This document shows positions 25,401 through 32,520 of a stretch of DNA of 64,000 bases, in pieces; the first letter of the stretch is position 1, and the number at the start of each line of letters is the position of its first letter. The notes under the pieces are model-generated. The model was not told the DNA's origin and did not search any database. It worked only from the letters and a program-made list of their open reading frames with translations. The DNA comes from Desulfobulbaceae bacterium UBA5611 (lineage in GTDB: Bacteria; Desulfobacterota; Desulfobulbia; Desulfobulbales; Desulfocapsaceae), in contig DIKT01000043.1 in the NCBI GenBank assembly GCA_002424635.1, forward strand, positions 28,532-92,531, read 5' to 3'. The position numbers and the translations under genes were made by a program.

Positions 25401-25479
25401 CTTGAGAAACACCGGCATAATGGCGCGGATCTTCGACCAGTGGGAACACGACGGCATGCCGGAGGTGCGCACCGCATGA
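19429..25479 (+). CDS. Tail tape measure protein
   Basis: The product is 2016 aa. Long coiled-coil-like helices cover about 1-130 and 440-760. Hydrophobic segments and a Gly/Val/Thr-rich stretch (about 1104-1170) follow. About 1665-1915 hold four degenerate repeats of roughly 62-67 residues, each with a motif like LTPYRQLSAGMTDYRI and an RxAQxxE motif. By the lambda ratio of about 0.15 nm per residue the tail would be near 300 nm; this is inference. AT-rich patches (about 19935-20035, 23570-23700) suggest mosaic exchange. Confidence 0.92.
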   Translation: MASKNEIKVILTADSSNLEAKTKSATAAIKTVGPAGQTASAGLNAMKVAALGSIAGLTLLAGKAVKDVAMMNARYETLGVVMNVVGRNAGYSAKEMAGFTLELQKNGIAMIESRSAVTKMAAAHLDVSKSAELARIAQDAAVIGNINSSESFDRMITGIQTMNPMILRAIGLEVQFGAAEDKLAKSLGKTSDSLSVSEKMLARTNAVMEAGTSIAGTYEASMGTAGKMMGSLTRYTDNLATRLGTLFGPALTLLVEEYTEALKEAEKATKDNDAAVKGWGLTLRNVLVDVQRGTLEDAETLNTFFADVERGWDRITYWIAIQTVEIKTIWSATINDLTNTYASFLDLVADGYDLIPGMKGAAFDKRVAAASMMKPVDAAVKARDAEVARLKAAHVRQMAILDDVEAQGKQEHADKLAALNDKIALLDAPVISAEKVKRKLEVAGATDAETTAKEKAAKAAEKAAAQSAKAYEATLDKLMPLRVEQREYNEALAALDQMDPSHATAEYTIALGRLNAGTTAAIERQRQLADDIQWVKAATASYREVVISTMSEEEQAVISVTDSYRDKQAAVVDMMTAGLDAAEAAKMSIKLTAMEAVEQERLAKNEEAERIRKRREERDKDIESLKKSSSVLAGFTAGVMDLQDNMHTLGQVGADAFTAISGGVTASISTSLKYMAHGLSDAKELLAESRDDSIAAADQANQEMLADLERSFAEGTISAEDYEKKKTGILENYTKSRQRIQEDYNKGVIEAEKKLGKDIGNIWTGVLDSMLDSVAQWMSDLAIEFIMKDIAAPALSSLGLNIDGLLSGPKGSAGDPFFVNVLNGGVGGGDGKFVNQAGQAVSMAEALADTASLISNASATFSTSADYMASDAGWGSAATEQLYGKDYASSWDSAAISNSFWSGTAATGLENSLATASSALTDSSSALLNTSQSMADFDRKLNIEYGALPENYKAANTVSDFLTEVKPYLQGASAVMAGYSAYNQFKSGDEVGGSVSAIGSASSLAQAGQSAGLYNMGATGAGVVGAAGVVGSAYGLYKGIDSMLEDGVTLQNGISTALSAYSMYTSASAAYVGMTGGTAFTGAGALGPAIVDAITAAGTYVSGLAGGAGGGTGGVVGGTVGATGGTVGGTSGVVGGATGGATGGAVGGGSGAATGTAGAVGGVVGGVVAAGVVFMASKVAETIIDNMQTKGNHEQLLTTSNGGAWEYAKNLDNNMGNLHGIIEGSARAAFDRIQDSVPTAQAIEGFRGGIDVLTNSFNTGSAELYRALESGAISYEQYVEKVAGKDVAGEKAAEMQALASQAAQGSIEALAALKTKLVEVGVEGYAAAEAAVAMTSAAEAQTSGFVTSTSGLQALMQTADLWIDKVALQDVAFEKSMAMHATAVEVLATRNKESFASLEKDFEALGMSEEKATDSALRMIEAVDQGGAGFAAMTTAVTDNVAFMGELTGRTLADIQQGLVADLAATSAAMEVIGDTYDVSEGAEHFAAVMTKAAEDYAYALKTVGKIAADSVHPLGSLAYSLQELAGFDAYGMANAFNSLYHAAQPPAPLVQQYASGGVVGGLLQGGSGRVDDLYMGTVNGRTQIAMGGEYFMPPAQTQKHLPLLEAIRADKFSIGGLVAGVIGANGARTTVTAASVAALPPMIGSALSELAKIMQPIRAIVAGTQEYGLALQDLKNQYRETYDKAKEAKASEADLILIRKAQVVELAALAAAHKQETAGMLTPYRQLSAGMTDYRISLADLAVKYKEALQTGRDLGLSEAQLNVIRQAQTVETTRLTADHGRAVVDMLTPYRQLNAGMSDYRIGLADLKTKYAAALLAGRDLGLSESQLKEIRMAQGVETRQYAEDLKKPFLESARELIATNGMTDYQKQMREINERYTEGIITMREAGATIGEVTTMDKARAIELAKLKRGSLNENDYATRVDYERALYHLPSFAVGTDYVPRDMVAMIHQGERITPAKYNQRADESVADLKNEIKLLRAELKAQNEANLRNTGIMARIFDQWEHDGMPEVRTA

Positions 25480-26453
25480 AAATAATCAAACCGATTCCTA
25501 TCAATCACCATAATCTAATATCTTCAAACATTCCAATCGATGATTATGGGGCCGCTGCCTACGACGCAGCAACCACCTACGCCGCCGGAACCAAAGTTCT
25601 TTATATTTTGGAAGCTTCAGTAACAGGGCTTGACGGGTCTATATTTTATATCTCTAGCCACAGGGTCTATGAGTCTAAAGTAGCTGGTAATGTTGGCAAC
25701 GCGGTGTCAGATACTGATTTCTGGCTGGATCTAGGTCCGGTCAACCGCTGGAAAATGTTTGATCAAGCCGTAGGAACGCAGACGTTTAGCGATATCGACT
25801 TTGATCCCCTCTTTGAGGACCCTCAGGACAATATCGCAGTAGTCATAAAGCCCGGGGCTATTAACGCCCTGGTCCTGTTAGATTGCGATGCCACCGAAGT
25901 TACTATTACCATGACCGATCCAGTTGAAGGCCTAGTTTACGAGGAGACTATTGATCTGGCCCTCAATACCCATATAGTCGACGCCTACACCTATTTTTTC
26001 GAACCTATTATCCTTAAAGATGCCGTGGTTTTGCTGGGCTTACCTCAATACGCCAATGCGGAAATAGCCGTCACTATTACCTACGCCTCAGACCACGTGG
26101 CCAAGTGCGGTACTTTGGCAGTTGGTTTAATTACTGATATTGGGGCTACGCAGTTAAGTCCAACCGTCGGCTTTGACTCCTACTCAAAAATTGAGCGGGA
26201 TCCATTCGGGGTCATGACCGTCCTGCCTCGAGGCTACTCAAAAAAATTATCTTGTCAGTTGAGTATCCCCGCTGGCAGTGTCGATGTGGTGATGAGGAAG
26301 TTTACGGAAGTCAAAGATTTGCCGGTTATATGGATAGGAGTTGATGCCGGCTACTCCAGTATGATTGTGTACGGTATCGTCAAATCCTGCCCCATTACCA
26401 TCGCTTATGTAACTCACAGTATTTGTAACTTAGAAATAGAGGGTTTTGTATAA
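25476..26453 (+). CDS. Minor tail / tail-tip protein
   Basis: The product is 325 aa, coupled to the tape measure by ATGA. An early HRVYESKVAGNVG ... FWLDLGPVNRWKMFD segment (about residues 65-105) is typical of phage tail-tip proteins with a carbohydrate-binding-like module. The rest is beta-rich. The gene is more AT-rich than its neighbours. Likely a distal tail or baseplate component. Confidence 0.7.
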   Translation: MKIIKPIPINHHNLISSNIPIDDYGAAAYDAATTYAAGTKVLYILEASVTGLDGSIFYISSHRVYESKVAGNVGNAVSDTDFWLDLGPVNRWKMFDQAVGTQTFSDIDFDPLFEDPQDNIAVVIKPGAINALVLLDCDATEVTITMTDPVEGLVYEETIDLALNTHIVDAYTYFFEPIILKDAVVLLGLPQYANAEIAVTITYASDHVAKCGTLAVGLITDIGATQLSPTVGFDSYSKIERDPFGVMTVLPRGYSKKLSCQLSIPAGSVDVVMRKFTEVKDLPVIWIGVDAGYSSMIVYGIVKSCPITIAYVTHSICNLEIEGFV

Positions 26454-27121
26454 TGACTATCCAAATAACACCATTGACCGAACCTACCCCTTCCCGGAAG
26501 GCCCCAGGCTTTTTTACTGAGCGCATGGACCAGACGCTTTCCGAACTGCCGGCCGCTTTTACACAGATGAATGCGCTGATCGTCGAGATGAACGCCCTGG
26601 CGGCTGCGGCCGGTTATCCTAATGCTGCCGCCCTGGCTGCGGCCATAGCCGATATCATCGATGCTTCCCTAACTAAAAACGTCTTAGCCGACGCTGATCT
26701 GTTTGAGCTCCGGAACTCCGTGGATGGGGAGCTATGGAATATAACCTGGGCGTTACTCAAGACCAATATCCTGGCCTGCATCGCCGCCCTTGATTCCGGC
26801 TGGTTTGCGCTGACCCTGGAAAACGGCTTTACCAACTATAGCGGCTTTATCACCCGCTGTCGCAAGACCTCGAGCGGCGTGGTTAATGTCTCCGCGACCC
26901 TAGCCAACACCGGCACCAGGACAGCAGGCACCACGGTATTCACCCTGCCGAGCGGTTACAGGCCGACCCAGACGCTGCGGGCGCCGGTGACCATTACCGG
27001 CACCGGCGGCGAGCTTACTTATCTGTTGCAGATAGGTACTAATGGTGCATGCCAGGTCTACAATGCCACCTGGCCGGGAGGCACCGTCACCGGCCTCAAT
27101 CTTTCTTTTATCGCAGGATAA
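26453..27121 (+). CDS. Tail fibre-like protein
   Basis: The product is 222 aa. A helical Ala-rich N-terminus (about 20-80) is followed by a beta-rich C-terminal part with NVSATLANTGTRTAGTTVF and LPSGYRP, a pattern common at the tips of phage fibres. The start overlaps the previous stop (TAATG). A receptor-binding role is inferred. Confidence 0.65.
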   Translation: MTIQITPLTEPTPSRKAPGFFTERMDQTLSELPAAFTQMNALIVEMNALAAAAGYPNAAALAAAIADIIDASLTKNVLADADLFELRNSVDGELWNITWALLKTNILACIAALDSGWFALTLENGFTNYSGFITRCRKTSSGVVNVSATLANTGTRTAGTTVFTLPSGYRPTQTLRAPVTITGTGGELTYLLQIGTNGACQVYNATWPGGTVTGLNLSFIAG

Positions 27122-27125
27122 AAAT

Positions 27126-27686
27126 ATGACTCAATATGCCCTGATAGATAATGATGGTTTTTTTGTCGAGGATGTAGTCCTGGCCGCTGGCGAAACGCCG
27201 ACGGCCAATCACATTACCCCTCCTCCCGGTGGCGATTCCGGGCGTTATCGGCATAGATGGAATAGAGGGTCCGGCGTGTGGGAGGAAGGCGCCCCGACGG
27301 AGGTTGTCGCCGCCGCGCAGCTGGCAGCTAAGCTGGCCAGTATTGAGGACCAGCGGAACCGGAAATTATACAGCGATGTCGAGGTGGATTTTCCCTCCGG
27401 TCCCGCGGTCATTCAGTTCCGCGACGAGCGTGACCGGACCAACCTCAGCAATGTCACCACGGCGGCCATTGCCCTGACCATGTCTGGCCAGGGCAACACC
27501 CTTATCGATTACCGCACTCTGGACAATGTCACCCAGCAGGTGCCGGCCTCGCAGTTTATCGCCATTGCGATGACGGTACTGACCGCCAAACAGGCCGTGG
27601 TCAAAGCAGCCTGGCAGTATAAAGACACCGTCCGCGGCCTGGCTGCCAAAGAGCTGCCGGCCTATGACGAAACAGCGGGCTGGTAA
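27126..27686 (+). CDS. Tail fibre assembly-like protein (DUF4376-like C-terminus)
   Basis: The product is 186 aa. The start at 27126 follows AGGAT. The C-terminal half (about 75-180, with VEVDFPSGPAVIQFRDERDR and VLTAKQAVVKAAWQYKD) resembles DUF4376 domains of phage fibre-associated proteins. It lies next to the fibre gene. Confidence 0.65.
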   Translation: MTQYALIDNDGFFVEDVVLAAGETPTANHITPPPGGDSGRYRHRWNRGSGVWEEGAPTEVVAAAQLAAKLASIEDQRNRKLYSDVEVDFPSGPAVIQFRDERDRTNLSNVTTAAIALTMSGQGNTLIDYRTLDNVTQQVPASQFIAIAMTVLTAKQAVVKAAWQYKDTVRGLAAKELPAYDETAGW

Positions 27687-27751
27687 TTGGGGAAGTATAT
27701 TTTTACCCGGGCCAATCAATCAATCAAAATCAACCTGAAAAGGAAACAACC

Positions 27752-28402
27752 ATGACCAGATCCTTTGTCGTCATCCTTGCCGTCCTGCTGCTGCTAAGCG
27801 GCTGTGCCCAAACCACCACAGTCAAGCTCGATCCGGTGACCCAGCAGCCGGTCACTACCACTAAGGCCGGCTTCTTCGCCTCGGAAAATCTGCAGGCCCA
27901 TTACGCCTTTGAGACCGCCCGCAGTGACAACCATGCACAGGTGGCGCAGGCCAAGATTGATTTTATCCGTCAAAATGGCCTGGCCCGGGCCGGGACCTAC
28001 AGCTCGCCTACCGAGCAGCTGCAGTCGAACATCATCGACTCGCTGCTGGTGGGCCAGATTCAAACCGCGCCGCCGCCGTCCGGCCTCCAGCCTCCCAAGA
28101 CCTTGGCTGATGCCCTCGACCGCAACCTGACCTCCTGGCTGGGGCTGGGCCTGCAGGGTTACGGCCTGCTGCGCGATCGGGGCGGTGATGTCTCGGCCGA
28201 TTCCTCTCAGCATATCATCAACTCCGGATCCGGCGATCTGTTTTTCGAGGCGCATGATAACAAGAATCCCACCTATACCCTGAGCGCCCAGGAAGGCCTT
28301 GAGGCAATCTCTTTCAGCGACGCCAACGGCTACACATACACGCCGGACATCGAGGTGACCGAGCAGCAAGGCGATACCTCCAACGGCCTGCAGCTGTTTT
28401 AA
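27752..28402 (+). CDS. Phage lipoprotein of unknown function
   Basis: The product is 216 aa. A signal peptide with lipobox LLSGC (Cys at residue 17) predicts a lipid anchor. The mature part is polar, mixed alpha/beta. It lies before the lysis-like genes, and its role could be envelope modification or exclusion; no homology recognised. An AAAGGA site is upstream. Confidence 0.65.
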   Translation: MTRSFVVILAVLLLLSGCAQTTTVKLDPVTQQPVTTTKAGFFASENLQAHYAFETARSDNHAQVAQAKIDFIRQNGLARAGTYSSPTEQLQSNIIDSLLVGQIQTAPPPSGLQPPKTLADALDRNLTSWLGLGLQGYGLLRDRGGDVSADSSQHIINSGSGDLFFEAHDNKNPTYTLSAQEGLEAISFSDANGYTYTPDIEVTEQQGDTSNGLQLF

Positions 28403-28412
28403 GGGGGCGCCG

Positions 28413-28991
28413 ATGACAAGCGCGATGGTGATTCCCGCTCCCAAATATCAGCGGGTACCCTACAACCTCACCGGCCTGTCCTGGTGGCGCCAGCTCCTGG
28501 TAGTCAGCCGCCAGCCGCCGCAAATGCAGCTGCTGGAAGATTGGATGATCATCTTCCCGGGCGGCCTCCGGATCGTCGTGCCCAAGGGCTTTATTACCGA
28601 CGGGGCCTCGATCCCGGTTCTTTTGTGGTGGCTGATTGCCCCGTTCGGACCGCTGCTGGAAGGGGCAATTCTCCATGATTTTGGCTATCAGCACGGCTAT
28701 CTGCTGAGCCCGTATGACCCGGCCCAGATCTACAATATGGCCTCTCTGCGCATGCGCTCGACTTATTGTCTGGCGTTTAAGGAGACGATCCCGGTCTATG
28801 TCGGCCGCGACCGGCAGTTTTTTGACGAGCTTCTTTATACCGTGGCCGTGGCCGCTTCCGGGGCGACCTTCCAGGCCGGTCTGGCTTACCGGACCCTGCG
28901 CGCCATCGTGCCGTTTATCTGGTACCGCTACCGCCGCCTGGGGCCGGGCGCTTTTAACAGCAATTCGCTCAACCTGCCGGGGGTTAAATGA
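28413..28991 (+). CDS. DUF1353 family phage protein
   Basis: The product is 192 aa. RIVVPKGFITDGASIP and AILHDFGYQHG are the conserved motifs of DUF1353, a small family common near phage lysis genes with unknown function. A hydrophobic helix is likely at about 75-90. The frame directly after its stop encodes a zinc-ribbon peptide. Confidence 0.85.
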   Translation: MTSAMVIPAPKYQRVPYNLTGLSWWRQLLVVSRQPPQMQLLEDWMIIFPGGLRIVVPKGFITDGASIPVLLWWLIAPFGPLLEGAILHDFGYQHGYLLSPYDPAQIYNMASLRMRSTYCLAFKETIPVYVGRDRQFFDELLYTVAVAASGATFQAGLAYRTLRAIVPFIWYRYRRLGPGAFNSNSLNLPGVK

Positions 28992-29070
28992 TGGCAACTG
29001 TCCGGAGTGCGGCCGGCCGCTGACGACTAGCCATTACTGTGCCCATTGTGGCTGGCTGTCGGATTGCTGA
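28987..29070 (+). other. Orphan zinc-ribbon coding segment after DUF1353
   Basis: In the +1 frame relative to DUF1353 the sequence reads CPECGRPL ... YCAHCGWLSDC and stops at 29068-29070: two CxxC pairs with normal zinc-ribbon spacing. No ATG, GTG or TTG precedes it in frame. It would be made only by a +1 shift at the DUF1353 stop (GTT AAA TGA T), or it is a relic or a sequencing slip. Confidence 0.4.
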
Positions 29071-29125
29071 GACCACCATGGCGGCCGGATCGGCTGCGTT
29101 AAACTTAACCATCAAGGGATTTAAA

Positions 29126-29485
29126 ATGGATATCAAGGAATTGCTGGCCCTGCTGGTGTATGTCGTCGGCCTCGGTATGCTGGCCGGGCGTCAGGTCACC
29201 GACACCAAATATCTAAAAAAGGAAAACAGCAAACGGGAAGAAGAAATCAAGGAATTCCGCCTCCTCTTCTTGACCGCCGATCAGGAACCGAAATACGTAA
29301 GCTACGCCGCCCACGACAAGCTGCAGGCCGCCTGTCACAATATGATCATGCTGCAGATTAATCATATCAAGGAGGACCAGGCACAGATCAAGGAGGGGCA
29401 GGCCCGCATTGAAGAACTGTTGCTGGCCCGCGTCGGTGATAAGGGTTTCTGGGACAAGAAAGCGGCCGGGAGATCGCCGTCATGA
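29126..29485 (+). CDS. Membrane-anchored coiled-coil protein (holin/spanin-like position)
   Basis: The product is 119 aa. One N-terminal membrane segment (about residues 5-22), then charged helix with coiled-coil character (KKENSKREEEIKEF; INHIKEDQAQIKEGQARIEELL). This N-in single-span plus periplasmic helix form resembles an inner-membrane spanin, and the gene precedes the endolysin. The stop overlaps the next small start (ATGA). Function inferred from topology and position. Confidence 0.65.
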   Translation: MDIKELLALLVYVVGLGMLAGRQVTDTKYLKKENSKREEEIKEFRLLFLTADQEPKYVSYAAHDKLQAACHNMIMLQINHIKEDQAQIKEGQARIEELLLARVGDKGFWDKKAAGRSPS

Positions 29486-29604
29486 TGGGGCTCAGCTGCG
29501 GGATTAGTAGCCAGGTCAGCGCCCGCCTTTATACCATCAGCCAGTGGGCTGATTATTGCGAGCTGATGGCCGGCCTGCGTCAATTCAGAAGGAGAGCAAA
29601 ATAA
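29482..29604 (+). CDS. 40-aa coupled small phage protein
   Basis: It overlaps the preceding stop by ATGA and the following start by TAATG, so all three genes are translationally coupled. The peptide begins MMGLSCGISSQVSARLYT and ends QFRRRAK, with two Cys and an amphipathic middle. Its own end carries the AGAAGGAGA ribosome site of the endolysin gene. Unknown function. Confidence 0.55.
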   Translation: MMGLSCGISSQVSARLYTISQWADYCELMAGLRQFRRRAK

Positions 29605-30032
29605 TGGAGCAGATGACGACCGCTTGGCAGGACCAGGCTGATAAAACTTTTCTCGCCTTGTGCCTGTGGCGGGAGGCCCGCGGCGAAACTGCGGCCGTGC
29701 AGGCCGGCGTGGTCCATGTGATTTTAAACCGGGTCAAGCGCCCCAGCTGGTGGGGCCGGGATCTGATGAGCGTGATTTTTAAACGGTGGCAGTTTTCCAG
29801 CCTGACCGATCCCAAAGACCGGCAGTTGACGACCTGGCCCACGGCGGTTGATAAATCCTGGCAGCAGTGCCTGCAGATTGCCCATGCCGCCAGCGCCGGC
29901 ACCCTCTTCAACCCGGTGGCCGGGGCGGATCATTATTATGACATCTCGATCCCGGCGCCGCCCTGGGCCGAGACCGGCCGCTTTGTCAGCCAGATCGGCC
30001 GGATCCGCTTTTATGATCTGGTCAAGGATTGA
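29604..30032 (+). CDS. SleB-type cell wall hydrolase (endolysin)
   Basis: The product is 142 aa. LALCLWREARGETAAVQAGVV (catalytic Glu in WREARGE), VILNRVK and a late GADHYYD motif mark the hydrolase_2/SleB lytic transglycosylase-like domain. No signal peptide, so release needs a holin or the neighbouring membrane protein. It would degrade peptidoglycan at lysis. Confidence 0.88.
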   Translation: MEQMTTAWQDQADKTFLALCLWREARGETAAVQAGVVHVILNRVKRPSWWGRDLMSVIFKRWQFSSLTDPKDRQLTTWPTAVDKSWQQCLQIAHAASAGTLFNPVAGADHYYDISIPAPPWAETGRFVSQIGRIRFYDLVKD

Positions 30033-30038
30033 TCTCGA

Positions 30039-30512
30039 ATGGAAGGAACCCCAATAATACCGGGTCCCATTGGCCCCATTGGTCCTGCAGGTCCCGCTGG
30101 ACCAGTTGGTGCTGATGGTGCAAATGGTTTAGATGGCGCTCCTGGCCCTGCTGGTGCACAAGGTCCTGCTGGTCCCGCTGGTGCTGATGGTGCAAACGGT
30201 ATTAATGGGCTAGACGGAGCGCCTGGTGTTGATGGCGCTACCGGCCCGCAAGGCCCTGCCGGTCCCACTGGTCCTGCCGGTGCTGATGCTGCTGCCGGCA
30301 TAGTCACACCCTTTGCCGCCGCCGACTTGACGGCCGGGATCCTGACCATCACTCATAATCTGGGTGAGAGATTTGTCGAGGTCGCAGTGTGGGACGACAG
30401 CGGCCAGCGGCTCCGGCCCAGCCGGGTGATTGCGGTGGACGATGCTACTCTCACGGTTGATCTGGCTGTTTTTTCAGTAACCGGCACCTGGCACTACAAA
30501 ATTTATCCGTAG
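30039..30512 (+). CDS. Collagen-like fibre protein
   Basis: The product is 157 aa. Residues 9-83 are 25 uninterrupted Gly-X-Y triplets (GPI, GPA, GAD, GAN, GLD), predicted to form a trimeric collagen-like shaft. Residues about 95-157 form a compact beta domain (HNLGERFVEVAVWDDSG ... GTWHYKIYP) common at phage fibre tips. It lies after the endolysin rather than with the tail genes. It may be an attached tail fibre or a head fibre. Confidence 0.85.
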   Translation: MEGTPIIPGPIGPIGPAGPAGPVGADGANGLDGAPGPAGAQGPAGPAGADGANGINGLDGAPGVDGATGPQGPAGPTGPAGADAAAGIVTPFAAADLTAGILTITHNLGERFVEVAVWDDSGQRLRPSRVIAVDDATLTVDLAVFSVTGTWHYKIYP

Positions 30513-30521
30513 GGACTCAAC

Positions 30522-30995
30522 ATGCTAAAAAATAACATCCTTACCATGGCTAGTGGCCTTTTATTGCTGGTCGCGGCCTCCGTGGCTGCGGAGCCGGTAG
30601 GTGACATTGAGGTGGAGGGCACCCTGGATATCAGGGGGCCGGTGCTTGGCCTGGGCATTTTCAACACGATAGCCGGTGATAGCGGCAGCATCACCGCCAG
30701 CGGGCCGATCACTACGATTGAAATAATCGGTGGTCCCGGCGTATTGACTTCCGTTGTCGACGGCAAATTGACCATAACGGTAGGGGCATGGGGTAGTGGT
30801 GGGGTGCCCAGGCTGGGCCATGCCGGGGGCCAGGAGGTCTATGGTGGCACGGGAGATAACGAAGATCTGATCCTCGGCTCCACGATCAACTCCGGCAAAG
30901 GCTCAATAATTTTAGGGACGGCCGCTAATCCGCTTATCAAGGTAAACGAAGCGACGGCAAAAACAGTCCTGACCGGTACAGTGGAAATACAGTAA
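30522..30995 (+). CDS. Exported beta-rich phage protein
   Basis: The product is 157 aa. A signal peptide (about residues 1-24, hydrophobic MASGLLLLVAASVA ending AAEP) is followed by repetitive beta strands with Gly/Thr/Ile and GSTINSGKGSIILGTAANP. The mature part looks like a fibre or spike fragment, yet it carries an export signal, which virion fibres do not need. Unknown role. Confidence 0.6.
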   Translation: MLKNNILTMASGLLLLVAASVAAEPVGDIEVEGTLDIRGPVLGLGIFNTIAGDSGSITASGPITTIEIIGGPGVLTSVVDGKLTITVGAWGSGGVPRLGHAGGQEVYGGTGDNEDLILGSTINSGKGSIILGTAANPLIKVNEATAKTVLTGTVEIQ

Positions 30996-30997
30996 GC

Positions 30998-31420
30998 ATG
31001 ACCGAAGACGAGCGGATAAAAGTGCGGTCTTGTTTCGGCGCCCTGGCCGCCGGGCTGGCTAAAAAAGTCGGCATCAAAAAAGGGACAATGCATAAACGCC
31101 TTCGCCAATGGCTGGCCGGTCAGGCCAGTACGACAGAGGTGTTGACGCCGGTGCTGACGCCGCGCAAGGGACGCAAGGGCTGGATGGCCCGGCAATACGG
31201 TTTTAATATCGAAACCAAGGCCCGCGAGATTGGGATCAGTCCGGTCCAATTACGCGACCGGCTCCGGCAGGTAGACGCAGGCACCAAGACTCTGGCCGCC
31301 GCCTTGGCCCCCCACAGGCGGGTCATTGATGCCGATATTAACAAAGGTCTGTCAGCGGTCCGACTGGCCAATCTAGCCGCTCTGCCCAGGCCAGGGACCT
31401 GGGAAGAGCAATACTTATAA
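30998..31420 (+). CDS. Phage protein with two HTH-like segments
   Basis: The product is 140 aa and basic. Two similar helical motifs, GLAKKVGIKKGTMHKRLRQWLAGQ (about 20-43) and AREIGISPVQLRDRLRQVDAG (about 77-97), look like tandem helix-turn-helix units separated by a TPRKGRKGW linker. It is a likely DNA-binding protein; no family identified. Confidence 0.55.
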   Translation: MTEDERIKVRSCFGALAAGLAKKVGIKKGTMHKRLRQWLAGQASTTEVLTPVLTPRKGRKGWMARQYGFNIETKAREIGISPVQLRDRLRQVDAGTKTLAAALAPHRRVIDADINKGLSAVRLANLAALPRPGTWEEQYL

Positions 31421-31436
31421 TAAAGGAGATTTGAGT

Positions 31437-31919
31437 ATGAGCCCGATCAAGATTGTTAGAGCTGCTATCTGTTTTTATCTCGTCCTGCTGTTCACGGAGT
31501 ACGGCCGGGTGCAGGCGGCGGAGCCTGTCCTCTACGACGCCTTTGTCTATCAGGTCACCACTGTCGAGCAGGCCCGGGACCTGCAGCAGGCCTTGTGCCG
31601 CCATTTTGGTTATGAGCCCCAGATCTTTGATCAGGTTTATGTGACCGAGTGCCAAGGATATCATGGCCCTGAGCGGATCCCGCCGGTCATTTATCCGCTC
31701 AATAGCATCACAATGGATCCTTTCTGCGAGAGTACGCCGGTGATAGCCAACCCCGAAAACTGCCCCGATTTCGCCAATCGCTCAATGCTAGGCTGGTTTG
31801 ATACTATAATCGAAAAAGAAGATACGGCGTTGTGGCAAAGTATTCAGACCTACACCGAGACAGCCAGGGCAGCGGCTAAAACCGGCAGAGGGACATCTAG
31901 GATTAAAAGAAACCAATGA
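31437..31919 (+). CDS. Exported phage protein of unknown function
   Basis: The product is 160 aa. A signal peptide (residues about 1-26, cut near VQAAEP) and several Cys in the mature part (LCRHFG, VTECQG, PFCES, ENCPDF) suggest a disulfide-bonded periplasmic or secreted protein. The start at 31437 follows AAAGGAG; a TTG two codons earlier is less likely. The stop overlaps the next start (ATGA). Confidence 0.6.
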   Translation: MSPIKIVRAAICFYLVLLFTEYGRVQAAEPVLYDAFVYQVTTVEQARDLQQALCRHFGYEPQIFDQVYVTECQGYHGPERIPPVIYPLNSITMDPFCESTPVIANPENCPDFANRSMLGWFDTIIEKEDTALWQSIQTYTETARAAAKTGRGTSRIKRNQ

Positions 31920-32287
31920 AAGAACTTAACCTGCACTGGACCAGCGGCCTGACCATGACCTGTCTGCCGTTACTCGACTGGGTAGCGCAACCGGCGATTG
32001 AGATGACTGAGCCTGGTGGTTACGGCGATTATACGGGGCATATGACCGGCGATACCGGGGGCTTAACGCTTGAGTATCGGCTGCTCTTTCTGGTTGGTAC
32101 GGAGCAGGTCGGCACTGGCCGGATCAAATGGGACGGCACCAAGGAAATACCCTGGGATGCTGAGGGGATTGCCGCTGCCGTCCTAGCTGCTGCTGAGATC
32201 ACGCCGATCCATGCCGACACTAAAAAAATAAACGCTGTGGCCGTAACCGGATCCGGAACCGAGATCGAACCATGGGGGCCTATATAA
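31916..32287 (+). CDS. Phage accessory protein of unknown function
   Basis: The product is 123 aa, beta-rich N-terminal part (LHWTSGLTMTCLPLLDW) and an EYRLLFLVGTEQVG segment. It is coupled on both sides (ATGA and TAATG) to neighbouring small genes, so it belongs to a co-translated block of three. No family recognised. Confidence 0.55.
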   Translation: MKELNLHWTSGLTMTCLPLLDWVAQPAIEMTEPGGYGDYTGHMTGDTGGLTLEYRLLFLVGTEQVGTGRIKWDGTKEIPWDAEGIAAAVLAAAEITPIHADTKKINAVAVTGSGTEIEPWGPI

Positions 32288-32520
32288 TGGGCGCCTGGGG
32301 GAATAGCTTCGGGGTCTGCGGCACCGGCTCCGGCCCGGGTGAACCGGTGCTGGTCGAGGCTATCAGGACCGCTGATGTCGTCACCACCCTGTCGGCTTCG
32401 GTCACTGAGCAGACCGCCACCGCTGATATAATCGAAACCGCGTCCGCCTCGGTAATCATGCCGGAGCTGACCGCTGAACTAATTGAAACAACCGAGGCCA
32501 ACTATGACTGCAATTCCTGA
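32287..32520 (+). CDS. Small phage accessory protein
   Basis: The product is 77 aa. The Gly-rich N-terminus (MGAWGNSFG) is followed by three imperfect repeats of about 17 residues rich in Thr, Ala, Ser and acidic residues (RTADVVTTLSASVTE; TADIIETASASVIMPE; TAELIETTEANYD). Its 3' end overlaps the next gene. Possibly a linker or fibre component. Confidence 0.5.
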   Translation: MGAWGNSFGVCGTGSGPGEPVLVEAIRTADVVTTLSASVTEQTATADIIETASASVIMPELTAELIETTEANYDCNS

